This document shows, in pieces, positions 15,059-21,478 of a stretch of 36,684 bases of DNA (its first letter is position 1; every line of letters starts with the position of its first letter). This DNA comes from Actinomadura kijaniata NBRC 14229. GTDB lineage: Bacteria; Actinomycetota; Actinomycetes; Streptosporangiales; Streptosporangiaceae. A program made the translations under genes and the position numbers. The notes below the pieces were generated by a model. It was not told the origin of the DNA. It worked only from the letters and a program-made list of their open reading frames with translations, and did not search any database. The stretch spans positions 1 to 36,684 of the forward strand of contig NZ_BCQR01000128.1 in assembly GCF_001552175.1 (NCBI RefSeq), in the 5' to 3' direction.

Positions 15059-15090
15059 TTTAGCGGAGCTTTAGTGGGCCGGGATATCCA
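15059..15090 (+). promoter_or_regulatory. Predicted SARP-dependent promoter of the methyltransferase gene
   Basis: Plus-strand reading: heptad TTTAGCG, spacer GAGC, heptad TTTAGTG, 8 bp, then TATCCA as -10. This is the cleanest of the five sites. Transcription would start near 15097, about 56 bases before the ATG at 15153, which argues against the in-frame ATG at 15090. Confidence 0.72.
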
Positions 15091-15152
15091 TGGCCGGACC
15101 GACGACATTCCCGGCCGGGCCGTTCCCGGCCGGTCCTCGCCTCGGAGGCAGC

Positions 15153-15935
15153 ATGCTCGACAGCGCGCATTTCGACCACCGCCTCGCCAACTTCCAGCAG
15201 TGGCAGGAGACGCCGTGGGGGCAACTGCGGTACTCGGTCGTCGAGGCCAACCTGGCCCGCCATCTCGGCGACCGTCCGCTGCGCGTGCTGGACGTCGCGG
15301 GCGGCAACGGCCGCGACGCCGTCCGGCTGGCCCTGCGCGGCCACCACGTCACCGTCCTGGACTCGGCGCCGATCTCCCTCGCCGGGGCCGAGGAGCTCGC
15401 GGCCGAGCGGGGGGTCGCCGACCGGATCGAGGTCCGGGAGGGCGACGCGCACGACGTCCCCGAGCTGTTCCCCGACCAGGACTTCGACCTGCTCCTCTGC
15501 CACAACCTGCTGCAGTACGTTCCGGACCGCGCCGTCGTGGTGCGGGCGATCGCGCGGCGTCTCCGGCCGGGCGGCCTGCTGTCGGTGGTCGGTCCGAACG
15601 CCGTCGCCGTCCCGCTGGAGGCGGCCGTCCGCGAACTCGACCTGGACGCCGCGCTGCGCGCCGTGGACTCCTCGACCAAGCCCAACCAGGTGTACGGCGC
15701 GGACGTGCCGGTCCTGACCGCGGACGAGATCGGCGGCCACTTCCGCGACGCGGGCCTGGACGTCGTCGGCCACCACGGCGTGCTCAGCGTCTGCCACCTG
15801 ATCGCGGACAACGAGATCAAGTACGACCCGGAGTTCTTCGCCCGGCTGGAGAAGCTGGAGCACACGCTGGCGGAGCGGGCGCCCTACCCGTCCACCGCGC
15901 GGATGTTCCACCTGGTGGGACGGCTGCCCGGCTAG
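15153..15935 (+). CDS. Class I SAM-dependent methyltransferase of the sugar or tailoring pathway
   Basis: 260 residues, one Rossmann methyltransferase domain. Motif I is VLDVAGGNGRDAVRLA (about 45-60), followed by VTVLDSAP and an acidic motif II. LLLCHNLLQYVPDRA and LRPGGLLSVVGPN are post-motif signatures. The fold resembles CmoM/SmtA-like methyltransferases. It is the only plus-strand gene in the cluster and has its own heptad-pair promoter, so it belongs to the same regulon. In a kijanimicin-type pathway it could O-methylate a digitoxose or form the methyl carbamate of the nitrosugar; the sequence does not tell which. The start has GGAGG four bases upstream. Its end faces the glycosyltransferase across a strong hairpin. 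Confidence 0.85.
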   Translation: MLDSAHFDHRLANFQQWQETPWGQLRYSVVEANLARHLGDRPLRVLDVAGGNGRDAVRLALRGHHVTVLDSAPISLAGAEELAAERGVADRIEVREGDAHDVPELFPDQDFDLLLCHNLLQYVPDRAVVVRAIARRLRPGGLLSVVGPNAVAVPLEAAVRELDLDAALRAVDSSTKPNQVYGADVPVLTADEIGGHFRDAGLDVVGHHGVLSVCHLIADNEIKYDPEFFARLEKLEHTLAERAPYPSTARMFHLVGRLPG

Positions 15936-15952
15936 GCGGGCGCCGGTCGGCA

Positions 15953-15990
15953 CGGCGGCCGGCCACCGGATCCCCGGTGGCCGGCCGCCG
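15953..15990. terminator. Bidirectional hairpin between convergent genes
   Basis: A perfect 17-bp stem (15953-15969 with 15974-15990) with a 4-base loop lies 18 bases after the methyltransferase stop and 25 bases before the glycosyltransferase stop. It is fully GC-rich with no T-run, as is common for actinomycete terminators. Pairing continues beyond a small bulge. Confidence 0.8.
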
Positions 15991-16014
15991 TCGTGCCGTC
16001 CTCGGACCGTCGTG

Positions 16015-17190
16015 CTACCCCCGGACCAGAGCCTCCAGCGTCCTGGCGATCTCGGCCGGGGAGGGCCGGGCGGCGTTCCGCTCGCCCAGCGTCCGGGCGG
16101 CGTCGCGGACGGACGCCCCGGTGAGCAGCTCCGACATCGCCGCGGTGACCGACTCGGCGGTGAGCTCCCCGGGGGTGAGCGACAGGCCCGCCCCGCTCGC
16201 CGCCAGCAGCTCGGCGCCCAGCGGCTGGGCGCTGATGGACGGCACGACCAGTTGCGGCACCCCGTGCGCGACGGCGGCCAGGACCGTGCCGGGACCGCCC
16301 TGGCTGACGAGCGCGTCGCAGGTCGGCAGCAGCGTCGACAGCGGCATCCAGTCGACCGCCCGGACCCGTTCGCGGCGGTCGCCGAGCAGCTCGGCACCGG
16401 CCTTGCCGAGCGCCGCCACCACCTCCACGTCCAGCGCGGTCAGCGCGTCGATGATCGTCAGCGGCGCGGCCAGCGCGTCGGCCCCCAGGAACGCGCCGTT
16501 GGTGGTGCCCCAGGTGATGCACACCCGGGGCCGTCCCGCGGGCTCGGCCAGCCAGGACGGCGCGACGGCGGCCCGGCCGTACGGCACGAACCGCGCCGGG
16601 TACCGGTTCGGCATCCGGACCGCGAGCAGCTCGTCCGGGCACGGGTCCACGCAGTACGCCGCGTAGTCGGGCCCGAGCGGCGCGTCCCACTCGTCGAGGA
16701 ACGCGACCAGCGTCTTCGGCCAGTTCTCGCGCACCGCGCGCTCGGACGTCAGGTGCGACCACAGGTCGGCCGGCATCGGCCCCCAGGTGTTCAGCGCCAG
16801 CGGCGCCCCGGCGGCCCGGGCGACCACCGGCGCGACGAACGCGGCGGGATCGGCGACCACCAGGTCCGGGGCCCAGCGCCGGGCGAAGGGGACCAGGTCG
16901 GCCGCGACGGCCGCGGCGGCCCGCACGTGCGGGACCATGATCTGCTCCAGGGTCGGTGGCGCGCCCCCGGACTCCGCCAGCGCACTGCCGACGGCCTGCT
17001 TCAGCTCGACGATGAAGTCCAGGTCGCCCCCGGCCTCGACGGCGGGCAGGCCCGCCGCGGTCACCTCGCCGAGGAGAGGTGGCTGGACGGCCACCCGGAC
17101 CTCGTGCCCCGCCGCGCGGAACGCCCACGCCAGGGGGACGAGCGGGTAGAGGTGCGATGCGAAGGTGGCCGAGGTGAACAGAACCCGCAT
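16015..17190 (-). CDS. GT1-family glycosyltransferase (deoxysugar transfer to the aglycone or sugar chain)
   Basis: 391 residues with the GT-B two-domain layout. The N-terminal acceptor domain has the base His13 (ASHLYPLVPLAWAFRAAGHEV). The C-terminal nucleotide-sugar domain has WMPLSTLLPTCDALVSQGGPGT and HGVPQLVVPS. The usual HxGGxGT motif reads SQGGPGT (296-302), with Gln in place of the first His, a variation I associate with some macrolide-type transferases. It should use a dTDP-deoxysugar made by the neighbouring genes; which sugar and acceptor cannot be told. It is the last gene after the 3-ketoreductase but has its own heptad-pair promoter in the 83-base gap. The start has AAGGGA eight bases upstream. 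Confidence 0.93.
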   Translation of the reverse strand: MRVLFTSATFASHLYPLVPLAWAFRAAGHEVRVAVQPPLLGEVTAAGLPAVEAGGDLDFIVELKQAVGSALAESGGAPPTLEQIMVPHVRAAAAVAADLVPFARRWAPDLVVADPAAFVAPVVARAAGAPLALNTWGPMPADLWSHLTSERAVRENWPKTLVAFLDEWDAPLGPDYAAYCVDPCPDELLAVRMPNRYPARFVPYGRAAVAPSWLAEPAGRPRVCITWGTTNGAFLGADALAAPLTIIDALTALDVEVVAALGKAGAELLGDRRERVRAVDWMPLSTLLPTCDALVSQGGPGTVLAAVAHGVPQLVVPSISAQPLGAELLAASGAGLSLTPGELTAESVTAAMSELLTGASVRDAARTLGERNAARPSPAEIARTLEALVRG

Positions 17191-17235
17191 GACAGGATCC
17201 CTTGCGTTTGTGCCGACACCGCCGAGTGCGGTTCG

Positions 17236-17267
17236 ATCAAACCGCGGGCTCCTGAAACGCCCCTAAA
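17236..17267 (-). promoter_or_regulatory. Predicted SARP-dependent promoter of the glycosyltransferase gene
   Basis: Minus-strand reading: heptad TTTAGGG, spacer GCGT, heptad TTCAGGA, 8 bp, then TTTGAT as -10. The AG cores are 11 bp apart. The site begins directly after the ketoreductase stop, so it adds an internal promoter to a same-strand gene series. The leader would be about 39 bases. Confidence 0.6.
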
Positions 17268-17273
17268 CCCGGG

Positions 17274-18272
17274 TCAGGGGAAGTAGATGTCGCGCGCCCC
17301 CGTCCGGACGGCGTCGACCAGGGACGCCTGGCGCAGCGAGTCCTCCGACCACTCCCGCGGGTGCTCGCCGCTGAGGACCGCCTGGGCGAAGGCGCGGATG
17401 CTCTTGGCGAACTGGTCGTGCGCGGGCAGGACGAACTGCTCGGCGTGGTCCTGCCGTTCGATGTGGACGACGGGCTGGTAGGTCGCCGGGGGAGTGAAGA
17501 CGCGGTTCATCCACAGCCGGCCGGTGCTGCCCCGGAACTCGTAGTTGTTGGTGTAGGCGTGCTCCATCCCGAAGGTGAGCTGCGCGGTCACGCCCTGGCG
17601 GGTGGTCAGGAGCGCGTTGCCGCCGACCACCACGTCCCGGTCCCGCTCGTGCCGCAGCACCGCGCCCACGAACTCCAGGTCCGCGCCGAGGAACAGACCG
17701 GCGGCGCGGATCGGGTACACGCCGATGTCCAGCAGTGCCCCGCCGCCCACGTCGGCCTGGTAGCGGATGTCGCCCTGCGGCTTCGGCGGGATCGTGAAGC
17801 TGGCGGCGAACGAGCGGATCTCGCCGATGACGCCCTCGTCCAGCATGTCCGCGACCTGCCGGTGCTGGGGGTGGTGGAGGAACATGAAGTTCTCCATCAG
17901 CAGCAGCCCCCGTTCCCGGGCCACCGCGAACAGCCGTTCGGCCTGCGGGCGGTCGGTGGTGAGCGGCTTCTCCGCCAGCACGTGCTTGCCCGCCCGGAGC
18001 GCCCGGTCGATCCACTCGGCGTGCAGCACGGCGGGCAGCGGGACGTACACCGCGTCGACATCGTCACGTTCCAAAAGCGCCGGGTAGCCCTCCACCGGTT
18101 CGCCGCCGAACCGCTCGGTGAACCGTTTGGCCCGGTCCCACCGCCGGCTGGCGATGGCCGTGACCTCGGTGAGCGGTTCGGCCTCCAGCGCCGGCAGCGC
18201 TCGCCGCCACGCGATGTCGGCGCACCCGATCACTCCGACCCGGATCGGATTGGCGTTCGCCGGATTCTCCAT
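17274..18272 (-). CDS. NDP-sugar C-3 ketoreductase (Gfo/Idh/MocA family, KijD10-like)
   Basis: 332 residues, the length of KijD10 from Actinomadura kijaniata. The N-terminal Rossmann domain (VGVIGCADIAWRRALPALEA) binds NADP(H). The catalytic residues described for KijD10 occur at the same numbers: Lys102 in AEKPLTT and Tyr186 in LDIGVYPIRAAGLFLGA. It should reduce the 3-keto group of dTDP-2,6-dideoxy-hexos-3,4-diulose, the step after 2,3-dehydration on the way to dTDP-L-digitoxose. The 2,3-dehydratase is not in this window. The ATG at 18272 has GGGGAG six bases upstream. It follows the 3,5-epimerase by 61 bases and precedes the glycosyltransferase. Confidence 0.95.
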   Translation of the reverse strand: MENPANANPIRVGVIGCADIAWRRALPALEAEPLTEVTAIASRRWDRAKRFTERFGGEPVEGYPALLERDDVDAVYVPLPAVLHAEWIDRALRAGKHVLAEKPLTTDRPQAERLFAVARERGLLLMENFMFLHHPQHRQVADMLDEGVIGEIRSFAASFTIPPKPQGDIRYQADVGGGALLDIGVYPIRAAGLFLGADLEFVGAVLRHERDRDVVVGGNALLTTRQGVTAQLTFGMEHAYTNNYEFRGSTGRLWMNRVFTPPATYQPVVHIERQDHAEQFVLPAHDQFAKSIRAFAQAVLSGEHPREWSEDSLRQASLVDAVRTGARDIYFP

Positions 18273-18333
18273 CGGAACTCCCCTAGAAAGGTTTCGTGGG
18301 CGAGCGGGGGTGTCGCGGAGCGCACCGCCCGGC

Positions 18334-18942
18334 TCAGAGAAGGTGCGGGGCCCGTGCCGCCCGCGCCTGCTCGTAGGTCGGGAGCAGCCCGCGTTCGGCC
18401 GCCTCGGCGAGGGTCGGCGCGGCCGCGTCCTTGTCGGACATGATCGGCGGGCCGTCCAGTTCCCAGGGGATGCCCAGCGCCGGATCGAGCGCCTGGACAT
18501 CGATCATGGTGCCGGGCACGTACTCGGCGCCGCAGAGGTAGTTCATGCACGTGTCGTCGGTGAGGGCGAGAAAGGCGTGCCCGATGCCGTCGGCGAGATA
18601 GACGCCGATCCCGCTCCCCGCCTCCTGGAGCGTCACGTCGAACCGGCCGAACGTCGGCGACCCGACCCGCAGGTCGACCGCCACGTCCAGCGCGGCGCCC
18701 CGGACGCAGGTGACCAGTTTCGTCTGCCCCGGCGGAATGGTGGTGCCGTGAATTCCCCGGAGCGTGTTCTTCCGGGACACCGAGTAGTTCACCTGACGGA
18801 TCTCGAAGGGGTGACCGGCCTGTTGCAGCAACTCGCTGAACCGCCACGACTCGTAGAATCTGCCTCGCCGGTCCGGAATCTGCGTCGGCCTGATCCGGAA
18901 GGCCCCCGCGACCGACATCTCCTCGATCTCGATACCGCTCAT
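18334..18942 (-). CDS. dTDP-4-keto-6-deoxyhexose 3,5- (or 5-) epimerase, RmlC family
   Basis: 202 residues, single cupin domain. Conserved positions are His65 in RGIHGT, Lys75 in GQTKLVTCVRGAALDVAVDLR, His122 in LADGIGHAFLAL and Tyr135 in MNYLCGAEYVPG. The catalytic base-acid pair of RmlC enzymes (His65 and Tyr135 here) is therefore present. It should invert C-5 (and perhaps C-3) of a 4-keto sugar, converting the D-series to the L-series, as needed for L-digitoxose but not for a D-nitrosugar. The ATG follows GAAGGA by about eight bases. It sits 43 bases after the SARP gene and 61 bases before the ketoreductase, so the three are likely one transcript. Confidence 0.93.
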   Translation of the reverse strand: MSGIEIEEMSVAGAFRIRPTQIPDRRGRFYESWRFSELLQQAGHPFEIRQVNYSVSRKNTLRGIHGTTIPPGQTKLVTCVRGAALDVAVDLRVGSPTFGRFDVTLQEAGSGIGVYLADGIGHAFLALTDDTCMNYLCGAEYVPGTMIDVQALDPALGIPWELDGPPIMSDKDAAAPTLAEAAERGLLPTYEQARAARAPHLL

Positions 18943-18985
18943 TCACATGTCCTTCGGTAGGGAGAGGGAACGGTGACGCCAACGG

Positions 18986-19789
18986 TCACATGGCGCGCGC
19001 CCACATGCTCCCGTCATGCCGGGAACGCATGATCCTGAGCTCGTCCATCCGGTCGTTCAGTACCAGTTCCTGGGTCTCCTGCAGGAATTTGCACGGTTCC
19101 AGACCCAGTTCGTCGCGGATGCGGTTCCGCGCCGTCCGGTAGACCTCCAGCGCGTCCGCCCGCCGCCCGGACCGGCTGAGCGCCTCCATGAGAAAGGCGT
19201 ACAGATCCTCGCGCAGCGGATATTCGGAGATCAGGGAGTAGAGAATGCGGATCGCCTCGCTGGTCTGGTCGGAGGCCAGCAGCGCCCGGGCCAGCAGTTC
19301 GACGCACTCGACCCGGAACTCCTCGGTCCAGTTGGCGAACTCCCGGATGATCGGCCCCTCGTAGGAGGAGGCGTGCACCGGTTCGCGCCAGAGTTCCAGC
19401 GCCTTGGTCAGGGTCTCGGCCGCGGCGGCGTGGTCGTGCATGCTCAGCTGCAGCCGCCCCTTCTCCGACAGGGACAGGAAGAGGTTGAGGTCGAGCTCGT
19501 CCCGCCCCAGGTTCAGGATGTATCCGGGGGCGCGGGTGGTGATCACGTCGCTGTTCAGGCTGAACTTGTTGAGGACCTTGCGAAGCTGCGACACGTAGAC
19601 GTGCAGGGAGGCGCCGGCCCGGACCGGGGGCGTCTCACCCCACAGCTCCTGCGTGAGCTGGTCCAGGGACACCACCTGTCCGTTGCGGATCAGGAGGGTG
19701 CGCAGCAGGACCTCCATTTTGTACGTTCCAACGGAGGATCTCTCGTTGTCCGTCAGGATCTGTACCGGCCCCAGAATCTCGTACCGCAA
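18986..19789 (-). CDS. SARP-family transcriptional activator (pathway-specific regulator)
   Basis: 267 residues: an OmpR-like winged-helix DNA-binding domain (about 1-95; RYEILGPVQI, LLRTLLIRNGQVVSLDQLTQELWG, LHVYVSQLRKVL) followed by a BTAD domain (about 100-250; LFLSLSEKGRLQL, ALLASDQTSEAIRILYSLISEYPLREDLYAFLMEALSRSGRRADALEVYRTAR). Small SARPs of this size activate antibiotic clusters by binding direct repeats 8 bp upstream of -10 boxes. Five promoters in this cluster have that layout. A TTG start (19789) is proposed because GGAGG lies six bases upstream and family members begin M-R-Y-E-I-L-G-P; the 50 residues upstream in frame do not look coding. The gene ends the cluster and heads the epimerase-ketoreductase transcript. 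Confidence 0.93.
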   Translation of the reverse strand: MRYEILGPVQILTDNERSSVGTYKMEVLLRTLLIRNGQVVSLDQLTQELWGETPPVRAGASLHVYVSQLRKVLNKFSLNSDVITTRAPGYILNLGRDELDLNLFLSLSEKGRLQLSMHDHAAAAETLTKALELWREPVHASSYEGPIIREFANWTEEFRVECVELLARALLASDQTSEAIRILYSLISEYPLREDLYAFLMEALSRSGRRADALEVYRTARNRIRDELGLEPCKFLQETQELVLNDRMDELRIMRSRHDGSMWARAM

Positions 19790-20128
19790 TTGCGACCTCC
19801 AGATATCCGTGCATGTTGAGGGGAGCCATGCTTGACGATCAAGAATCGAAGGTTGGGCAATATCGCAGAACGGTCGCCCCATGGCGCTGTGGGGTGGTGT
19901 TCCGTTGTGGCCACCGGCCGTGCTCGTGATTGTCGTCACGGCGCGTCACGGGTCCGTGGCACGGCCATAAAGTTCTTTGGCCGAAGGTTTTGTTCGATCG
20001 ATGTGGGCAATGCCCTGAAAGGAATCCCCGTGCCCTCCATCCGTGTTCGTCCCGTCCCGGTGTTCCGTCCGGTGCGCGACCGAAGCGAAGCTAACAAGGG
20101 AAACTCGTCAAGAGAAGATCACAAGCTC

Positions 20129-20144
20129 TGTGATGTAAGTCACA
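20129..20144. promoter_or_regulatory. Perfect GlxR/Crp-type operator
   Basis: TGTGA and TCACA arms separated by six bases with TA at the centre. This matches the Corynebacterium GlxR consensus and the E. coli CRP core exactly. It is about 340 bases upstream of the SARP start. Its function is inferred from the motif alone. Confidence 0.65.
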
Positions 20145-20183
20145 CACCTCTTGTCGGGGGACGGGGCTGGGCACTTAATGAAA

Positions 20184-20211
20184 ATTTTACTTTCTCATCA
20201 AAATTTGTCAG
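20184..20211 (-). promoter_or_regulatory. Candidate promoter for the SARP gene
   Basis: Minus strand: CTGACA (20211-20206), 16-base spacer, TAAAAT (20189-20184). The -10 is good and the -35 moderate. Transcription from here would give a leader of nearly 390 bases containing the GlxR-like site at about +33 to +48, where a bound protein would repress. Closer promoters cannot be excluded. Confidence 0.35.
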
Positions 20212-20396
20212 ACATGATTCATGACATGTCCGACACGAGACCCCTGTTTCGGGCTTGCTGCTGGACAGGTTCAAACCCGTCCGGTTTCCAGTGGCAGAGA
20301 GTAGCGGCGTTGTGACTAGGGAGACGATCCGGCTATACCGAATGCGGCTCGGTGTCAAGGCCGAGAGGTGCCCGACGTTTGGCCGGACACGGGAAG

Positions 20397-20423
20397 CCAT
20401 TCAGCGTCTGTCGCGCTGAATGG
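20397..20423 (-). terminator. Hairpin spanning the stop codon of the RHH gene
   Basis: A perfect 10-bp inverted repeat (20397-20406 with 20414-20423, 7-base loop) contains the stop codon at 20401-20403. There is no T-run. It could terminate transcription or stabilise the mRNA end. Confidence 0.45.
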
Positions 20424-20748
20424 TGTCGAGAATTTCGGTGAGCGTTCCGGTGAGCCGGTCCAGCGGATCACCGGGCCCTGTTTGGTGGGGATTTTTCAGA
20501 AGGCGCGCCAGGCCGATCTGGATATCGCGCAGCGCCTCCAGGCGTTCGCTTTCGCTGGGCGTGCCGTTCAGTTCGGCGTACGCGGCCCTGACCACCGCCT
20601 CGGTCGCGTACGCGCCCAGGGAGAGCCCCGCCTTGTCCGCCGCCTGCCTCACGGCGCGCAGCTCTTCGTCGTTGAAGCGCAGCGGCCCCACCCGGTGGTT
20701 GCGGCGTTGCGTCGTCTTCGGCCGCCGACTGTCCCCTGACCTTGTCAT
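20401..20748 (-). CDS. Ribbon-helix-helix protein resembling plasmid mobilisation protein MobC
   Basis: 115 residues. The core (VGPLRFNDEELRAVRQAADKAGLSLGAYATEAVVRAAY, about 21-58) has the beta-strand then two-helix pattern of RHH/MobC-type DNA-binding proteins. The N-terminus is strongly basic (RRPKTTQRRNHR) and the C-terminal part is a predicted helix. The ATG at 20748 has GAGAGGA six bases upstream; the in-frame extension beyond it is low-complexity Arg/Pro and unlikely. No relaxase or integrase is adjacent. It may therefore be a chromosomal RHH regulator or a relic of a mobilisable element at the cluster border. Role unknown. Confidence 0.75.
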   Translation of the reverse strand: MTRSGDSRRPKTTQRRNHRVGPLRFNDEELRAVRQAADKAGLSLGAYATEAVVRAAYAELNGTPSESERLEALRDIQIGLARLLKNPHQTGPGDPLDRLTGTLTEILDTIQRDRR

Positions 20749-21478
20749 GACGATCCTCTCCTGTGGGCCCGGCGGCCCTGTCGGCCCGCGTCGCGAACGC
20801 GGCGTCCGGGGGCCGGTCCGGGGTCGCGGGTCCGGCGGCCGGACCTGTGACGGTGGGTGACGCGTCGACCGTGCCGGAGCCGCTCGGCCCGGCGGGAGGC
20901 GGCGGTCACCCCTCCCCTCGCGGGCCGCGCGCCGGGCCTCGCGAGGGTGGCGGGGCGATGGGGGCGTCGGGGGCGCGCATGATCCGTATGCTAGCCATCG
21001 AGTGCGCGCCATGCACAACATGCGTTCCACGCACCCTACTTTTCCGATCGTCATCCCTCAGAAAGTGACAGGACCTTTCGGACGCCCGTGATCGGCGCAG
21101 CCGCCGGCTCGTCCGGGCGGGGTGGCGAGAAGGATCAGGGCGACAAGCGGCCGCTCGTGGCAGCGGATGACGGCGTTCACCGACGGGTCTCACGAGAGGA
21201 ACGGGCACCGCGTGCCGCTGTCGAGGGTGGCCGCCGGGGCCTTCGCCGGTGGAGGGCCGGGCGGCGCTGCGGCGGCATGGCGTACTGACCGGGCAGGTGC
21301 GGGAACAGGGACCCGGGCCCGCCCGGCGCGACCCGCTGTCGTCGCCGCGAAGGCGGGACGTGACCGTCCAGATGGACGTACGGTGCGGCCGGAAGGGCGC
21401 CCAGGCCCGTCTTCACGCACCGGCCGTGGGCGCCCTTCGTGGTGTCCGCACCTGGTTCGGCGGTTCCCCGCCGACGAC
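20749..21478. other. 0.7 kb gap without a supported gene
   Basis: Open frames here (both strands) are Arg/Pro/Gly-rich GC-driven shadows. The stretch 20990-21075 is less GC-rich and holds two copies of GTGCRTGG on the minus strand, a plausible leader or promoter zone for the RHH gene. The carboxypeptidase terminator hairpin occupies 21383-21451. I see no RNA gene. Confidence 0.6.
21383..21451 (-). terminator. Terminator hairpin downstream of the carboxypeptidase gene
   Basis: A perfect 12-bp inverted repeat (21392-21403 with 21427-21438) is flanked by a second pairing, GTGCGG with CCGCAC (21383-21388 with 21446-21451). It lies 28 bases beyond the stop codon on the minus strand. GC-rich, no T-run. 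Confidence 0.65.

Larger units (their letters stand above)
19790..20396. other. 0.6 kb regulatory intergenic region upstream of the SARP gene
   Basis: No convincing gene: the open frames lack codon bias, ribosome sites and family motifs. The region is AT-richer than its surroundings, especially 20170-20220. It holds a perfect GlxR/Crp-type palindrome (20129-20144), a possible minus-strand promoter (20184-20211), an inverted repeat of GACATG and CATGTC (20211-20230), and an imperfect 20-bp palindrome with arms GGACAGG and CCCGTCC (20263-20282). It probably integrates signals controlling cluster activation. Confidence 0.75.

Noticed and set aside
15090..15152. Upstream ATG giving a 21-residue longer methyltransferase
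   Set aside because: It lies within the predicted -10 box; the ATG at 15153 has a good GGAGG.
20263..20290. tRNA T-arm-like sequence (GGTTCAAACCC)
   Set aside because: The stems cannot be completed and there is no acceptor or anticodon arm; it is better read as an imperfect palindrome.
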